A stretch of 64,000 bases of DNA from Brevibacterium sp. JSBI002 (GTDB lineage Bacteria; Actinomycetota; Actinomycetes; Actinomycetales; Brevibacteriaceae). The stretch's first letter is position 1. Every line of letters begins with the position of its first letter. The position numbers and the translations under genes are program-made. The stretch spans positions 3,534,001 to 3,598,000 of the forward strand of contig NZ_CP110341.1 of NCBI RefSeq assembly GCF_026013965.1, read 5' to 3'. Of this stretch, positions 18,354 through 27,425 are shown one piece after another. The notes below the pieces were generated by a model that was not told where the DNA came from, ran no database searches, and saw only the letters and a list, made by a program, of their open reading frames with translations.

Positions 18354-19364
18354 TCAGATCAGGCCACCCGCACGCAGGTGGTGAGCGATCAGGCCGCAGA
18401 TCTCCGCCATGTCTGAGTCTTTGGATACTCGGATGACCGTCCACCCTTCGGCCTGGAGAGCTGAGATACGGCGATTGTCCTCGGCGAACTGCGTCGGCGA
18501 GCTGCGATGATGATCGCCTTCGTACTCGATGGCAAGCCTGATCGACGGATAGCCCATGTCCGGGTGAAGCAGCGCGCCGATGAGTGAGCACATGACAGCC
18601 GGATGGACCACAGGTTCAGGCAGTCCTGCGTCGATGAGCCGCAGTCGCAGCTTCGTCTCCGGTGGAGAATCGACATCGTCCCGCACCAGCCCGAGTGCGC
18701 GTTCAACTGTGAGACGTCCTCTCACTCGGCGGCGGGAGGCGATTTCAGCGCGGATTTCGTCGATCGCCGTCAACGGTCCCCCGTGCCATCGGCCGACCGC
18801 GGCGTCCCCGAGCACTACGAGCTGCTCCACGGTCAGCACTCGCGCAAGTTCGATGAAGAGCTGTGCCGCCGAGATGAGCGTCAGGCCGAAGTAGTTCTCC
18901 GACCGCAGCCATTCGTACCGATGGAAGACGACGTTCGTCCGTCGCTTGGTCGGGCCTTTGTCTTCACGAGCCACGTGCACCCGAGTGTCGGCGTTCGACG
19001 GCACCGGCAATCCATACAACTTCGCCGCAGTGACACCGCAAGCAACGACACCAGTGTCGATGCACACCAATCCCGTCAGCTTCACTCGTTCGTCGATCCA
19101 CTCGGCGTCCGCCCAGGTCGGAGCGACAACCCGTGTCGAAGGGTCAGTTTCAATCCACACGCCGTAGCCGAGCTGCTTGTACTTCCGCTCATCGTCCAGC
19201 GCGCGGCGCGTGATTCCCCGCGATACTCCCTGCGCACGCGTGAACGGAATCGCGGCGGTCATGAGCTGACGCGGTTTCTCCGTCCAGGGTCGGACCCGAA
19301 GCTTCCGCAGGTTGGCCGGCTGAGCAGTGGCGAGAGACTGCTGCGCCGGTGCCCGATTGTTCAT
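18354..19364 (-). CDS. DUF559-like (Vsr/restriction-endonuclease-fold) protein
   Basis: 336 residues. The N-terminal two-thirds is an unassigned region that resembles the N-terminal part of many actinobacterial proteins of this group. The C-terminus has the DUF559-type nuclease-fold pattern: S-P-P-E-T-K-L-R near residue 235, I-R-L-A-I-E-Y-E-G-D-H-H-R near 280, then F-x-x-D-x-x-R and G-W-T-V-I-R-V. The E...E-Y-E-G-D pattern could be the catalytic acidic cluster of a PD-(D/E)XK-like enzyme. Activity is unproven. The gene is bracketed by two direct 60-nt palindromes. The ATG lies 6 nt after CATTCT, a weak leaderless match. Confidence 0.7.
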   Translation of the reverse strand: MNNRAPAQQSLATAQPANLRKLRVRPWTEKPRQLMTAAIPFTRAQGVSRGITRRALDDERKYKQLGYGVWIETDPSTRVVAPTWADAEWIDERVKLTGLVCIDTGVVACGVTAAKLYGLPVPSNADTRVHVAREDKGPTKRRTNVVFHRYEWLRSENYFGLTLISAAQLFIELARVLTVEQLVVLGDAAVGRWHGGPLTAIDEIRAEIASRRRVRGRLTVERALGLVRDDVDSPPETKLRLRLIDAGLPEPVVHPAVMCSLIGALLHPDMGYPSIRLAIEYEGDHHRSSPTQFAEDNRRISALQAEGWTVIRVSKDSDMAEICGLIAHHLRAGGLI

Positions 19365-19487
19365 AGGCAGAGAATGCCTCCGCCGCGGCGAAGACGGCCA
19401 GTGGTGATTTCACGCCTGTGGACAGAGCCTGGTTGTCCACAGGCCAACTGCGCGCGAGTCGCCGCGTCCGCGCTGCAGGAAAGCGGA

Positions 19488-19547
19488 GAAAAGTGTGCGC
19501 AGATTGCCCATTTCCAGCTCGCAAATGGCAATCTGCGAACACTTATC
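19488..19547. repeat. 60-nt near-perfect palindrome, copy A2
   Basis: Second copy of element A, same orientation as A1 and 1,260 nt away. Its arms contain AAGTGTGCGCAGATTGCC and a near-complement with one changed base. It lies 123 nt before the nuclease-fold gene and 73 nt after the end of the trehalose-phosphatase fusion. No T-run follows the stem. The rest of the gap 19365-19620 holds nothing else I recognise. Confidence 0.85.
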
Positions 19548-19620
19548 GCTCAAGAGCGGCGGCTGGAGCCCGCGCCTCGTGGTCGCGCGGACAAAGTCGG
19601 CTGGGGAGGGCCGCGTTGCC

Positions 19621-22266
19621 TCAGCTCGGGCGGTGGGCGTCGAGCTGTTGGGCGACGCGGATGTAGCCGAGGTGTGAGTACGCCTGTGGGTGGTTGCCCA
19701 GGTGCATCTCGGCGACGGGGTCGTATTCCTCCGACAGCAGTCCGGTGGGCCCGAGCAGATCGTCGACCTGCCGGAACAGATCCCAGGCGTCGTCGATGCG
19801 GCCGACCTTGATGAAGGCTTCGATGAGCCACGTCGTGCAGATATGGAATCCGCCCTCGAGCCCGGGCAGTCCGTCATCATAGCGGTAGCGGAACACCGTC
19901 GGGCCGACTCGCAGCTCGCGTTCGATCGCGTCGACGGTGGACACGAACCGCGGATCGTCGGCGTCGAGCAGTCCCGAGAGCCCGACGAACAGGGCTGCCG
20001 AGTCCAGGTCCGTCTCACCGTAGGCGACGGTGAATGCCCCGACTTCCTCGTTGTAACCATGCGTGAGCACATCGTGGGCGATCTCCTCGCGCAGCTGCCG
20101 CCACGCACCGGGCGGCTCCCGATCGAATCGGTCCGCGATCCGCAGCGCCCGATCGACCGTCACCCAGCACATCACGCGTGTGTACACGTTGTGCTTCGGT
20201 GCGCGCCGGGCCTCCCAGATCCCATGGTCGGCCTCGAACCACCGTTTGCCCACGGCCTCGACCATCTGACAGGTGAGCGTCCAATAATCCTCGGGCAGCT
20301 CGCCGAGGTGGTCGCTGAGTTCGTCGAGGAGCTCCGTGACCGGGCCGAACACATCGAGTTGGACCTGATGTTCGGCTGCGTTGCCGACCCGCACCGGCCG
20401 TGATCCGGCGTATCCGGGCAGGTGGTTGAGCACCGCCTCGGTGGTCAGGGCCGAACCGTCGACGGCGTAGAGCGGATGGAGCTGTTCGGGTGAGACCGTG
20501 CGCTCGAGGATGCCCGACAGCCATGAGAGGAAACCTTCGGCCTCACCGGTGGAACCGAGGGCGAGCAGGGCCCGGACGGTCATCGACCCGTCGCGCAGCC
20601 AGGTGTACCGGTAGTCCCAGTTGCGGACGCCGCCGATGCCCTCGGGCAGGGAGGTGGTGGGAGCCGCGAGAACCCCACCGGTGGGTTCGTGGCACAGGGC
20701 GCGCAGGGTGATCGCCGACCGGATGACCTCTTCACGGTGGTGACCGGGCAGAGTCAGTGACTCGACCCAGTTCGTCCAGAAGTTCAGGGCGCGTTCGCGC
20801 ACATGGTGCTCTCCGCCGGTGGCCATGTATCCGGCGTCGCCCGTGCCCGTCCCGCAGGCGAGGACGAGGACGACGGATCCGCCGGGCTGCTGCGAGGGGA
20901 CGACGGTCGCCTCCGCGGTGTGGGAGTCGCCGTTCTCGACGATGTCGAAGTCGATTCCGGGGGCGTAGAGTTCGATCGGCTCCGCAGTGCCGAGCACCGC
21001 CACACCATCATCGGTCCTGGTCATGCGGGTGGGAACCGTGGCGTAGTCGAGCCTGGGGGCGAAGCGGATGCGGGTCGGGGTGTCGCCGGCGAGCACGCGG
21101 ACGACGATCGTGTCGTCGCTGTGCCCGTCGACGGGAGCGAGGTAGTCGACACAGCTCAGTCCAGCCCACCGGGTCTCGAGCAGGGTCGAGTTCCCGAGGT
21201 ATCGCTGGGTCAGCGGGGCGGCCCCGTTGGCCGGTGCCACGGCGAAGAATCCGGCCGCCTCGGAGCCGAGAATCTCGGAGAACATCGACGCCGAGTGCGG
21301 CAGGGGGTGCGGCATCCAGCAGATGCTGCCGGTGGGGTCGATGAGCGCGGTCGACTGTCCGTTGCCGATGAGGCTGTGCCGCTGGATCGGGGTGGCGCGG
21401 CGGCCGAAGAGCCAGGACTTGCGCAGCTCGAACAGGGCACTGAGGACGGTGGAGACCTCGGCCGGTGAGTCCAGCCGGAAGTCGGCGTGAGTCGGTGCGG
21501 TCTGAGTTCCGACCTTGAGCCCGAGGTCATCGGCGCCGAGGGTTTCGAGAGCGAACTCGTCGGCGGTGTCATCGCCGATGAAGACGACGGCTTCCGCCCC
21601 TGTCTGACTGCGCAGACGGGTCAGCGCGTCGGCCTTCGACGACGGTACGACGGACAGGTCGATGACCTGCTTGCCGCGGGTGGGGTGGATCGGGTGGGCG
21701 TCGGCGAGCTTCTCGACGGCGGCTTCGATCTCCCGCCGGTCGGTCTCGTCGAGTCCGCGCAGGTGCACGGCCGCGCCCGTGGTCTTGTGCTCGATGACGT
21801 CGCGCGGCAGGGCGCGTGTGAGGTCGGCGCGGAAGTCGGCGAGGACCGCCCGCTGCTCTTCGGTGAGCGTGTCGATGGTGAATGTGTCGGTCTCACCGCC
21901 GTGGGACCCGAAGAGGTGGACCTCCCTGGGCAGGCGCGACATCGCCGCGAGGTCGCGCAGGCTGCGACCGGAGATCACGCCCGCCGAGGTGGACGGCAGC
22001 AAGGCGAGCGCGCGCAGTGAATCGACCGAGCTCTCCAAGGGAAAGGCCTGGCTGGGAACGTCGACGATGGGGGCGATCGTCCCGTCGTAGTCGGTGGCCA
22101 CCAGCAGGGAGGGGGAGCGTGAGAGCGCGAAGAGGCGACGGAAGAGGACCGGGTCGAGTGCTCTGCTCGCTTCGGCCAGGTCGCCCAATAGTTCGGAGGA
22201 CCTCACCGAGGCGGCGATGGTGGCCAATCGGGATTCGGTTGCGCTCTCGTGCTCGACAGTGCTCAT
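19621..22266 (-). CDS. otsB: Trehalose-phosphatase (OtsB) - GH15 glycoside hydrolase fusion
   Basis: 881 residues. Residues about 40-270 are a HAD-type trehalose-6-phosphate phosphatase with the nucleophile/acid pair D59-x-D61-G-T and the late G-D-D-T-A-D-E motif. From about residue 285 the protein is a GH15 glucoamylase/trehalase-like domain: G-N-G-Q-S-T-A-L-I-D start, Y-T-W-L-R-D-G in the (alpha/alpha)6 barrel and L-L-S-E-E-Y-D-P, which carries a candidate catalytic glutamate. Actinobacterial GH15 proteins include acid trehalases, so one polypeptide may both make and split trehalose, or trim a related glucan. The start has GAGGTGAG before it. The HdeD-like gene lies 35 nt upstream on the same strand. 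Confidence 0.85.
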   Translation of the reverse strand: MSTVEHESATESRLATIAASVRSSELLGDLAEASRALDPVLFRRLFALSRSPSLLVATDYDGTIAPIVDVPSQAFPLESSVDSLRALALLPSTSAGVISGRSLRDLAAMSRLPREVHLFGSHGGETDTFTIDTLTEEQRAVLADFRADLTRALPRDVIEHKTTGAAVHLRGLDETDRREIEAAVEKLADAHPIHPTRGKQVIDLSVVPSSKADALTRLRSQTGAEAVVFIGDDTADEFALETLGADDLGLKVGTQTAPTHADFRLDSPAEVSTVLSALFELRKSWLFGRRATPIQRHSLIGNGQSTALIDPTGSICWMPHPLPHSASMFSEILGSEAAGFFAVAPANGAAPLTQRYLGNSTLLETRWAGLSCVDYLAPVDGHSDDTIVVRVLAGDTPTRIRFAPRLDYATVPTRMTRTDDGVAVLGTAEPIELYAPGIDFDIVENGDSHTAEATVVPSQQPGGSVVLVLACGTGTGDAGYMATGGEHHVRERALNFWTNWVESLTLPGHHREEVIRSAITLRALCHEPTGGVLAAPTTSLPEGIGGVRNWDYRYTWLRDGSMTVRALLALGSTGEAEGFLSWLSGILERTVSPEQLHPLYAVDGSALTTEAVLNHLPGYAGSRPVRVGNAAEHQVQLDVFGPVTELLDELSDHLGELPEDYWTLTCQMVEAVGKRWFEADHGIWEARRAPKHNVYTRVMCWVTVDRALRIADRFDREPPGAWRQLREEIAHDVLTHGYNEEVGAFTVAYGETDLDSAALFVGLSGLLDADDPRFVSTVDAIERELRVGPTVFRYRYDDGLPGLEGGFHICTTWLIEAFIKVGRIDDAWDLFRQVDDLLGPTGLLSEEYDPVAEMHLGNHPQAYSHLGYIRVAQQLDAHRPS

Positions 22267-22301
22267 CTCACCTCGGGTGTCTCGGTTGGCTCGGGTGCCG
22301 G

Positions 22302-23033
22302 TCAGGGCTCTTTCGTCACGGGGGTGTCGTCGTCCGGATCGTCGGGATCACCGGAATCATCGTCGTCGGTCGCCTCGGCGGGGGTGTCGATCTGTTCGGG
22401 CAGGGCACCGAGCTTGGCCAACTGGCGGCCCTTGCTCAGGCGGGAATAGCCGCCGATGATGAAGATCACGCCGGCGATGAGGGTCGCCGCTCCCGTGAAG
22501 CCGAGGATCGACAGGGCCTCCATGCCGTCGCCGAAGACGAGGATGATGCCGAGCAGGACGTGGACTCCGGAGGCGATGAGGAAGTCTGAGGCCATGGGCT
22601 GGGACCGCAGCTGCCGGTAGGCCCAGAATTCGAGAGCGCCGTGCAGGAGGGCCCAGATACTCAGGGCCGCGCGCAGTTCGGCGGGTTGGTCGGCGAGGAA
22701 GAGGAAGACGATGGCCGGGATCGCGATGACGGCCTGTCCGAAGATCGCGGTGCGCACGTTCAACGGCGAGCGCACGGCCTGGAAGACCAGGGCCAGGGCG
22801 AAGAGGATGAGGTAGCCGATCGCGAGGTGGTCGACGACCTCGGTCGGCAGGCTCAGCTGCAGCGGATTGCTCGAATCGCGGGGCCAGAAGACGGTGACGA
22901 TGCCGAAGGCGACGCCGAGGATTCCGCGCACGACCATGGGCCAGCCGAGTCGACTCGCGGCGGCGATGGCCTGCGGGGCGGCTTCGTTACGCGGGGTTGC
23001 GGATTCGGTGCGCGGCTCTTCGGTACTCATCAC
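22302..23033 (-). CDS. HdeD-like (DUF308) membrane protein
   Basis: 243 residues with six hydrophobic segments between about residues 30 and 205, arranged as in the HdeD/DUF308 family of acid-stress membrane proteins, and a strongly acidic C-terminal tail rich in Asp and Pro. TAGACT stands 6 nt before a GTG at 23033, with an in-frame ATG directly after it; the GTG is taken as the leaderless start. It lies just upstream of the trehalose-phosphatase fusion and may be co-transcribed with it. Confidence 0.75.
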   Translation of the reverse strand: MMSTEEPRTESATPRNEAAPQAIAAASRLGWPMVVRGILGVAFGIVTVFWPRDSSNPLQLSLPTEVVDHLAIGYLILFALALVFQAVRSPLNVRTAIFGQAVIAIPAIVFLFLADQPAELRAALSIWALLHGALEFWAYRQLRSQPMASDFLIASGVHVLLGIILVFGDGMEALSILGFTGAATLIAGVIFIIGGYSRLSKGRQLAKLGALPEQIDTPAEATDDDDSGDPDDPDDDTPVTKEP

Positions 23034-23121
23034 GGCACCAGTCTAGGTCGCCAGCCTGAGTCTGTCCGGTCAGCATCGGTTCAGGGGCGAGCTGGTGGCG
23101 TTTCTTCGCACTGAATGCATT

Positions 23122-23135
23122 TACGTAATTACGTA
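23122..23135. promoter_or_regulatory. Perfect 14-bp palindromic operator before the ArsR-type gene
   Basis: TACGTAATTACGTA covers the position expected for the -35 of the downstream gene, whose -10 candidate TATCGT is at 23143-23148. A symmetrical site here suits a dimeric ArsR-type repressor and suggests autoregulation. Confidence 0.65.
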
Positions 23136-23154
23136 GTTCCTGTATCGTCGAAGC

Positions 23155-23775
23155 ATGGAATCAGTACCGTCGGCAGAAGATCGTCTCTCCGCTCTCGAAC
23201 AGCGAGTCGCCGAGCTCGAGGCTGTGGCCAAGGGGCCGCAGGGGGCTGCGGCAGCTCAGAAGGACGTGGGCGAAGCGCCGTCGGCTGGAATGGAGTCGCC
23301 AGCATCGTCCGGCGCTGCGGACTCGCCTGCAGAGCCGAGCGAATCGGGATCCGCCCTGCCGGGCGACGCTGAGACGTTTTGGGCGCTGCATGGGCTCGTC
23401 GACCGCCTCGGCGAGGACGGCGGAGTGACCTACACCGGGTACACCACTCCCCCGGGCGGCAGCGGTCCCGTGGCGTGGCAGATGGGTCTGAGCAGTGCCG
23501 GGCTGGCGCAGATCGATTTCGCCGAGGCGGCCGGATCCTTGGCAGCCCTCGGCCACCCGGTCCGCCTGCAGCTGCTCCAGGCGATCTATGAGGGCACGAG
23601 CACCGTGGCCGAGCTGGGCAAGGACGAACGGTTCGGCACGTCCGGGCAGATCTATCACCATGTGCATGCTCTCGCCGGCGCCGGCTGGTTAGAGAGCGCC
23701 CGCCGCGGACATTGGCGTGTGCCCGCTCAGCGAGTCGTTCCGCTGCTCACCCTCGTCCTCATCGGCACCCACTGA
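23155..23775 (+). CDS. ArsR-type winged-helix regulator
   Basis: 206 residues. A short coiled-coil-like start (A-L-E-Q-R-V-A-E-L-E), an Ala/Ser/Pro-rich linker, then a winged helix near residues 125-185 (L-G-H-P-V-R-L-Q-L-L-Q-A-I and I-Y-H-H-V-H-A-L-A-G-A-G-W-L). No metal-binding cysteines are seen, so it likely senses a small molecule or protein partner. TATCGT lies exactly 6 nt before the ATG. It is the first gene of a probable three-gene unit with the serine hydrolase and a membrane protein. Confidence 0.82.
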   Translation: MESVPSAEDRLSALEQRVAELEAVAKGPQGAAAAQKDVGEAPSAGMESPASSGAADSPAEPSESGSALPGDAETFWALHGLVDRLGEDGGVTYTGYTTPPGGSGPVAWQMGLSSAGLAQIDFAEAAGSLAALGHPVRLQLLQAIYEGTSTVAELGKDERFGTSGQIYHHVHALAGAGWLESARRGHWRVPAQRVVPLLTLVLIGTH

Positions 23776-23862
23776 CAGGACCTCTCGCCGGCGGGCCACT
23801 CGCCCGCCGCGCGACCCGAACCCGACCACCACACATTCCACCCCTGCTGACCAGGAGGAACG

Positions 23863-25014
23863 ATGACCGCCATCGACAATCACCGCACACCTGCGACTGC
23901 GGGACGGCTACCTCGGCGCATGGGGTTTGCCCTGCTTGCCGCCGCACTCACGGCCGCCGTGCTCGCGGCGATCACCCCGTGGCCGCGCGGTTTCCAGGGT
24001 ACGCCGACAGGGGACGCCGAGCTCATGAGCGAACTCGAAGACGCACTCGGCAGCCGGCATTGGCAGCACGTGGCCGCAGCCCGCACAGACGGCGACGAAG
24101 TGACCTTTGCGGGCACCGGAGCCGATGAGCACACCGAATTCGAGATCGGATCGATCACGAAGACGTTCACGACCGCCCTCTTCGCCGATGCGATCGATCG
24201 AGGCGAGGTCGAGGCGGACACCAGCCTCGGCGAGGTGTGGCCGGAGCTGGAGGGGAAGGTCGCCGAGGTGACGCTCGAGTCGATTGCGATGCAGCGGTCG
24301 GGGCTGCCCTCCCAGAACCCCGCACCGAGCTTCAGCGACGGGGTGATGACCATGCTGTCGAACTACGTCCACACCGACCCCTACCGCGGGGATGCCGCGG
24401 ACATCGTCGCCAGTCTCAACGACGTGGAGGTGGGCGAGCCGGAGCCCGAGTATTCGAACTATGGGTTCGCCGTCCTCGGCCAAGCCGTCGCCGAGGTGGC
24501 CGGGTTGAACTATTCCGACCTCGTCCGGTCTCGCCTCACCGAACCCTTGGGAATGAAGGAGACGTTCGTCCCGGACTCCGCCGAAGGCCTGACCCACGGG
24601 TTCACGGCCTCCGGGCTGCCGGCCGCGCCGTGGACGATGGGCGGATCCGCGCCCGCGGGGTCGATCCGGTCGACGACCCATGACCTGTCGATCTGGCTGC
24701 GTGCCGTGAGCGACGGAACCGCGCCCGGCGCCGAGGCGGCAGAACCTCGAACGGAATTCGAGGATGACCGCATCGGCTGGGCGTGGTTTACGACGACGCA
24801 TGGCGGCTCGACCATCACCTGGCACAACGGCGGCACCGGCGGCTACCGGTCGTACCTCGGATTCGACTCGAAGTCCGGGAAGGGCGTCATCGTGCTGGCG
24901 GATTCCGCGAACTGGGTCGATGCGGCCGCGACGCTCATCTCGAAGCCGGCCGATACCGAGGCAGCCGACAGTGCACGTAGGGATTCCGCTGCGAAGTCAG
25001 GAACACAGTCATGA
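23863..25014 (+). CDS. Serine beta-lactamase-like hydrolase (class C/Pfam beta-lactamase fold)
   Basis: 383 residues with an N-terminal membrane segment (F-A-L-L-A-A-A-L-T-A-A-V-L-A-A-I), so the enzyme is anchored or secreted. The three motifs of the fold are present: S97-I-T-K100, Y197-S-N and H321-N-G-G-T-G-G. Members range from beta-lactamases to esterases and D-amino-acid peptidases; the substrate cannot be told. AGGAGG precedes the ATG. The ATGA overlap with the next gene shows a shared transcript. Confidence 0.85.
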   Translation: MTAIDNHRTPATAGRLPRRMGFALLAAALTAAVLAAITPWPRGFQGTPTGDAELMSELEDALGSRHWQHVAAARTDGDEVTFAGTGADEHTEFEIGSITKTFTTALFADAIDRGEVEADTSLGEVWPELEGKVAEVTLESIAMQRSGLPSQNPAPSFSDGVMTMLSNYVHTDPYRGDAADIVASLNDVEVGEPEPEYSNYGFAVLGQAVAEVAGLNYSDLVRSRLTEPLGMKETFVPDSAEGLTHGFTASGLPAAPWTMGGSAPAGSIRSTTHDLSIWLRAVSDGTAPGAEAAEPRTEFEDDRIGWAWFTTTHGGSTITWHNGGTGGYRSYLGFDSKSGKGVIVLADSANWVDAAATLISKPADTEAADSARRDSAAKSGTQS

Positions 25015-25385
25015 GTCCCGAAACCGTCTCCGCGATTGTCGGCGCAACCCTCATCGTGTGGGGTGCGTTCACAGCGTGGCGAGCTCACCGCGCGACGACG
25101 CGGATCGGACTGCTGTCTGGAATGGTCTCGGCTGCCGTGTTCGTACTGCTCATCCGGCTCATCACGCCCTTCGGCAGTTGGCACGACTGGTTCGTGTGGG
25201 TGTGGCTGGCGGCAATGCTTGCCATCATCGTCGGTGCGTGGAGGGCCGCACTCGTGTGGCCGGATCTGCCGTGGCGGGCGGAGGATGCGACGACGCGCCG
25301 GACCGAGGCGAGCAGGCTCGGCTTCGAAGCGCTGCTCGCGCTGATATGTGCCGGAGCCTTGGTCCTGCCCGGATTCCTTCTCTGA
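25011..25385 (+). CDS. Four-helix membrane protein of unknown function
   Basis: 124 residues with hydrophobic segments near 5-22, 32-50, 58-76 and 106-123. It overlaps the serine hydrolase by 4 nt (ATGA), so it is translated with it. No known family recognised. A role as partner of the hydrolase in the regulator-hydrolase-membrane protein unit is an inference. Confidence 0.7.
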   Translation: MSPETVSAIVGATLIVWGAFTAWRAHRATTRIGLLSGMVSAAVFVLLIRLITPFGSWHDWFVWVWLAAMLAIIVGAWRAALVWPDLPWRAEDATTRRTEASRLGFEALLALICAGALVLPGFLL

Positions 25386-25468
25386 GCTAGACCTGCGAGG
25401 GGCGCGCCGCTCCCGTCGACGCCGAACACTGGCCAGTGGAACCGACGCCCACTGCCTGCCTGTGAGCC

Positions 25469-25927
25469 TTATTTGCCCTTGACGGTCAGCGTGCCGCCGC
25501 TTTCGGAGACCTCGTACTTCGGCAGCGGCTCCTCGGCCGGACCGGAGATCACCTCTCCGGTGGTCACCGAGAAGTTCGAGGAATGACACGGGCAGATGAT
25601 GGCCTCCTCGGTGATACGAGTGACCTGGCAGCCCTGGTGGGTGCACACCGATGAGAACGCGAAGAACTCGCCTTCCTTCGGCTGAGTGATCACGTAGGTG
25701 TCCTCGATGACGGTGCCGGATCCGACGGGCACGTCGGAGGCCGGCAGTTTCGAGTCCTTCGTCGGCTCCGCCTCCTCGTCGGACGAACACGCCGAGGTGG
25801 CCGCCACCGAGCCGCCGATGACCGCCACCGTTCCGGCCACGCCTGCTGTCTTCATCACACGTCGCCGGGTCGGATCCGCTGGTACGGTCGATTCGACTTC
25901 GGCGGGGCTGTTCGGGGTCGTCGTCAT
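25469..25927 (-). CDS. Tat-exported Rieske [2Fe-2S] lipoprotein
   Basis: 152 residues. The N-terminus has R21-R-R followed by a hydrophobic stretch and T-S-A-C47, a twin-arginine signal with a lipobox-like end. The Rieske fold has C95-x-H97 and C112-x-x-H115 as cluster ligands with C100 and C114 placed to form the usual disulfide. It resembles soluble Rieske proteins that serve as periplasmic-side electron carriers. No cytochrome genes are adjacent, so the partner is unknown. AAGGAGC before 25927 fixes the start. Confidence 0.88.
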   Translation of the reverse strand: MTTTPNSPAEVESTVPADPTRRRVMKTAGVAGTVAVIGGSVAATSACSSDEEAEPTKDSKLPASDVPVGSGTVIEDTYVITQPKEGEFFAFSSVCTHQGCQVTRITEEAIICPCHSSNFSVTTGEVISGPAEEPLPKYEVSESGGTLTVKGK

Positions 25928-26139
25928 CGGAATCTGCTCCTTCTCGCGGGTGCGCACAATCCGCCATGCCGCCAACCGACATGGACTCGTAGGTTCCAGC
26001 GTACAATCGCAGTCGGTTCACCGCCTGCATGCACCTGTCAGGATGGAATGGCACCGGACCGATCCTCGGACGATCGGGGCGATGGGCGCGGTGGGCCGCC
26101 TCGGCGAGGGACGATTGCGGACGAAGAAGGGGTGCGGCA

Positions 26140-27351
26140 GTGGCAGACGAAACGGCGGCAGCACACCGGCGGCGCCCGGAATCGCGCATCGCGACGGGAT
26201 GGGGCCTGGCCGCCTCGGTGTACGTGTTCACCGTCGTCATGATGGGCACCACCCTGCCCACGCCCCTCTACCCGCTCTATGAGGAGCGGTTCGGGTTCGG
26301 CACCGCTTTCACCACTCAGCTCTTCGCGATCTACACGGTCGGGGTCATCGGCGCGCTCATCATCTTCGGTCGGCTCTCCGACGGACTGGGGCGACGGCCG
26401 GTGCTCAGCCTCGGGGTGATCTTCTCGATCGCCTCGGCGGTGCTCTTCCTCATCGGATCCCACATCGGCCTGCTGCTGACCGGCCGAATCCTGTCCGGTC
26501 TGGCCGCGGGGATCTTCACGTCGACCGCCACCGTCACCGTGCTCGAGAACGCGCCCGCCGGGCGCGAACGACTCGCCGGATCCTTGGCCACGGCGGCGAA
26601 TATGGGCGGGCTGGGACTCGGGATCCTGTCCTCCGGACTGCTCGCCCGCTTCGCCCCCGCTCCCCTGCTCACGCCGTTCCTCGTCAACGCGCTCATGCTC
26701 GTCATCGCCGGCTTGGCGCTCATCTTCGTGCGGGACCGGACGCGCGGCGGGGCGGCGGCTGTGCGGTTGCAGCTGCCGGGGATTCCTGCCTCGGCGAAGC
26801 GCATGTTCCTGGCCGCCTCACCTGGGGCGATCACCGGCTTCTCGGTGTGCGGGCTGTATTCGGCGATCGCGCCGAGCTTCATCGGGCAGACCCTGCACGT
26901 GACGTCGACCGCGGTCACGGGCGCCGTCGTGTTCCTTCTCTTCGGCGCCTCGGCGACGGCGCAGGTGCTGCTGCGCGGGTTGAGTGACCGTCGGCTCATC
27001 ATCGGCGGGACCGTGACCATGATCGTGAGCATGGGGGCTCTCGTATGCGCGCTCATGGCGGGGTCGCTGCCGGTGCTCATCGCCTCCGCAGCGTTAGCCG
27101 GTGCCGGGCAGGGGCTCGTGTTCATGACCGGGATGCGTGCGATCACCGCGGTGACCGCGCCAGAGCACCGCACCGAGGCGACCACCTCGTACTTCATCCT
27201 CGCGTACGTGTTCATATCGGTGCCGGCGATCGGTGCCGGATTCCTCGCCGCCGAGGTGGGGCTGGCGAATGCGACCGTCGTCTTCGCCGTCGCAGTGGCC
27301 GTGGTGTGCGTGTTTGGACTCGTCGCGGCACGGAGGTTCGCGGGCCGTTAA
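26140..27351 (+). CDS. Major facilitator superfamily transporter
   Basis: About 403 residues with 12 predicted membrane helices. The MFS signature between helices 2 and 3 (G-R-L-S-D-G-L-G-R-R-P) is clear. It resembles drug/proton antiporter-type exporters of the DHA1 group. GTG 26140 is chosen because upstream in-frame sequence is Arg/Gly-rich and unlikely to be translated. No neighbour indicates the substrate. The gap before it (25928-26139) contains one copy of the GCCGAGGCGG motif near 26095 and no other recognisable site. Confidence 0.83.
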   Translation: MADETAAAHRRRPESRIATGWGLAASVYVFTVVMMGTTLPTPLYPLYEERFGFGTAFTTQLFAIYTVGVIGALIIFGRLSDGLGRRPVLSLGVIFSIASAVLFLIGSHIGLLLTGRILSGLAAGIFTSTATVTVLENAPAGRERLAGSLATAANMGGLGLGILSSGLLARFAPAPLLTPFLVNALMLVIAGLALIFVRDRTRGGAAAVRLQLPGIPASAKRMFLAASPGAITGFSVCGLYSAIAPSFIGQTLHVTSTAVTGAVVFLLFGASATAQVLLRGLSDRRLIIGGTVTMIVSMGALVCALMAGSLPVLIASAALAGAGQGLVFMTGMRAITAVTAPEHRTEATTSYFILAYVFISVPAIGAGFLAAEVGLANATVVFAVAVAVVCVFGLVAARRFAGR

Positions 27352-27425
27352 GTATGGGATTGCCGGGTGCTGTGGGCTGTCTCCGGTGGAGGTTCGGGTC
27401 AGTGACGTGAACTAGGGTGGGAGCC

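Noticed and set aside
18228..19547. CRISPR-like pair of repeats
   Set aside because: Only two copies 1.2 kb apart with a gene between them, and each is palindromic over its full length; no spacer array or cas genes.
25928..26139. Coding extension of the MFS gene from 26029
   Set aside because: The extra 37 residues are Arg/Gly/Trp-rich without membrane or signal character, and contain the repeated GCCGAGGCGG motif; GTG 26140 is more credible.
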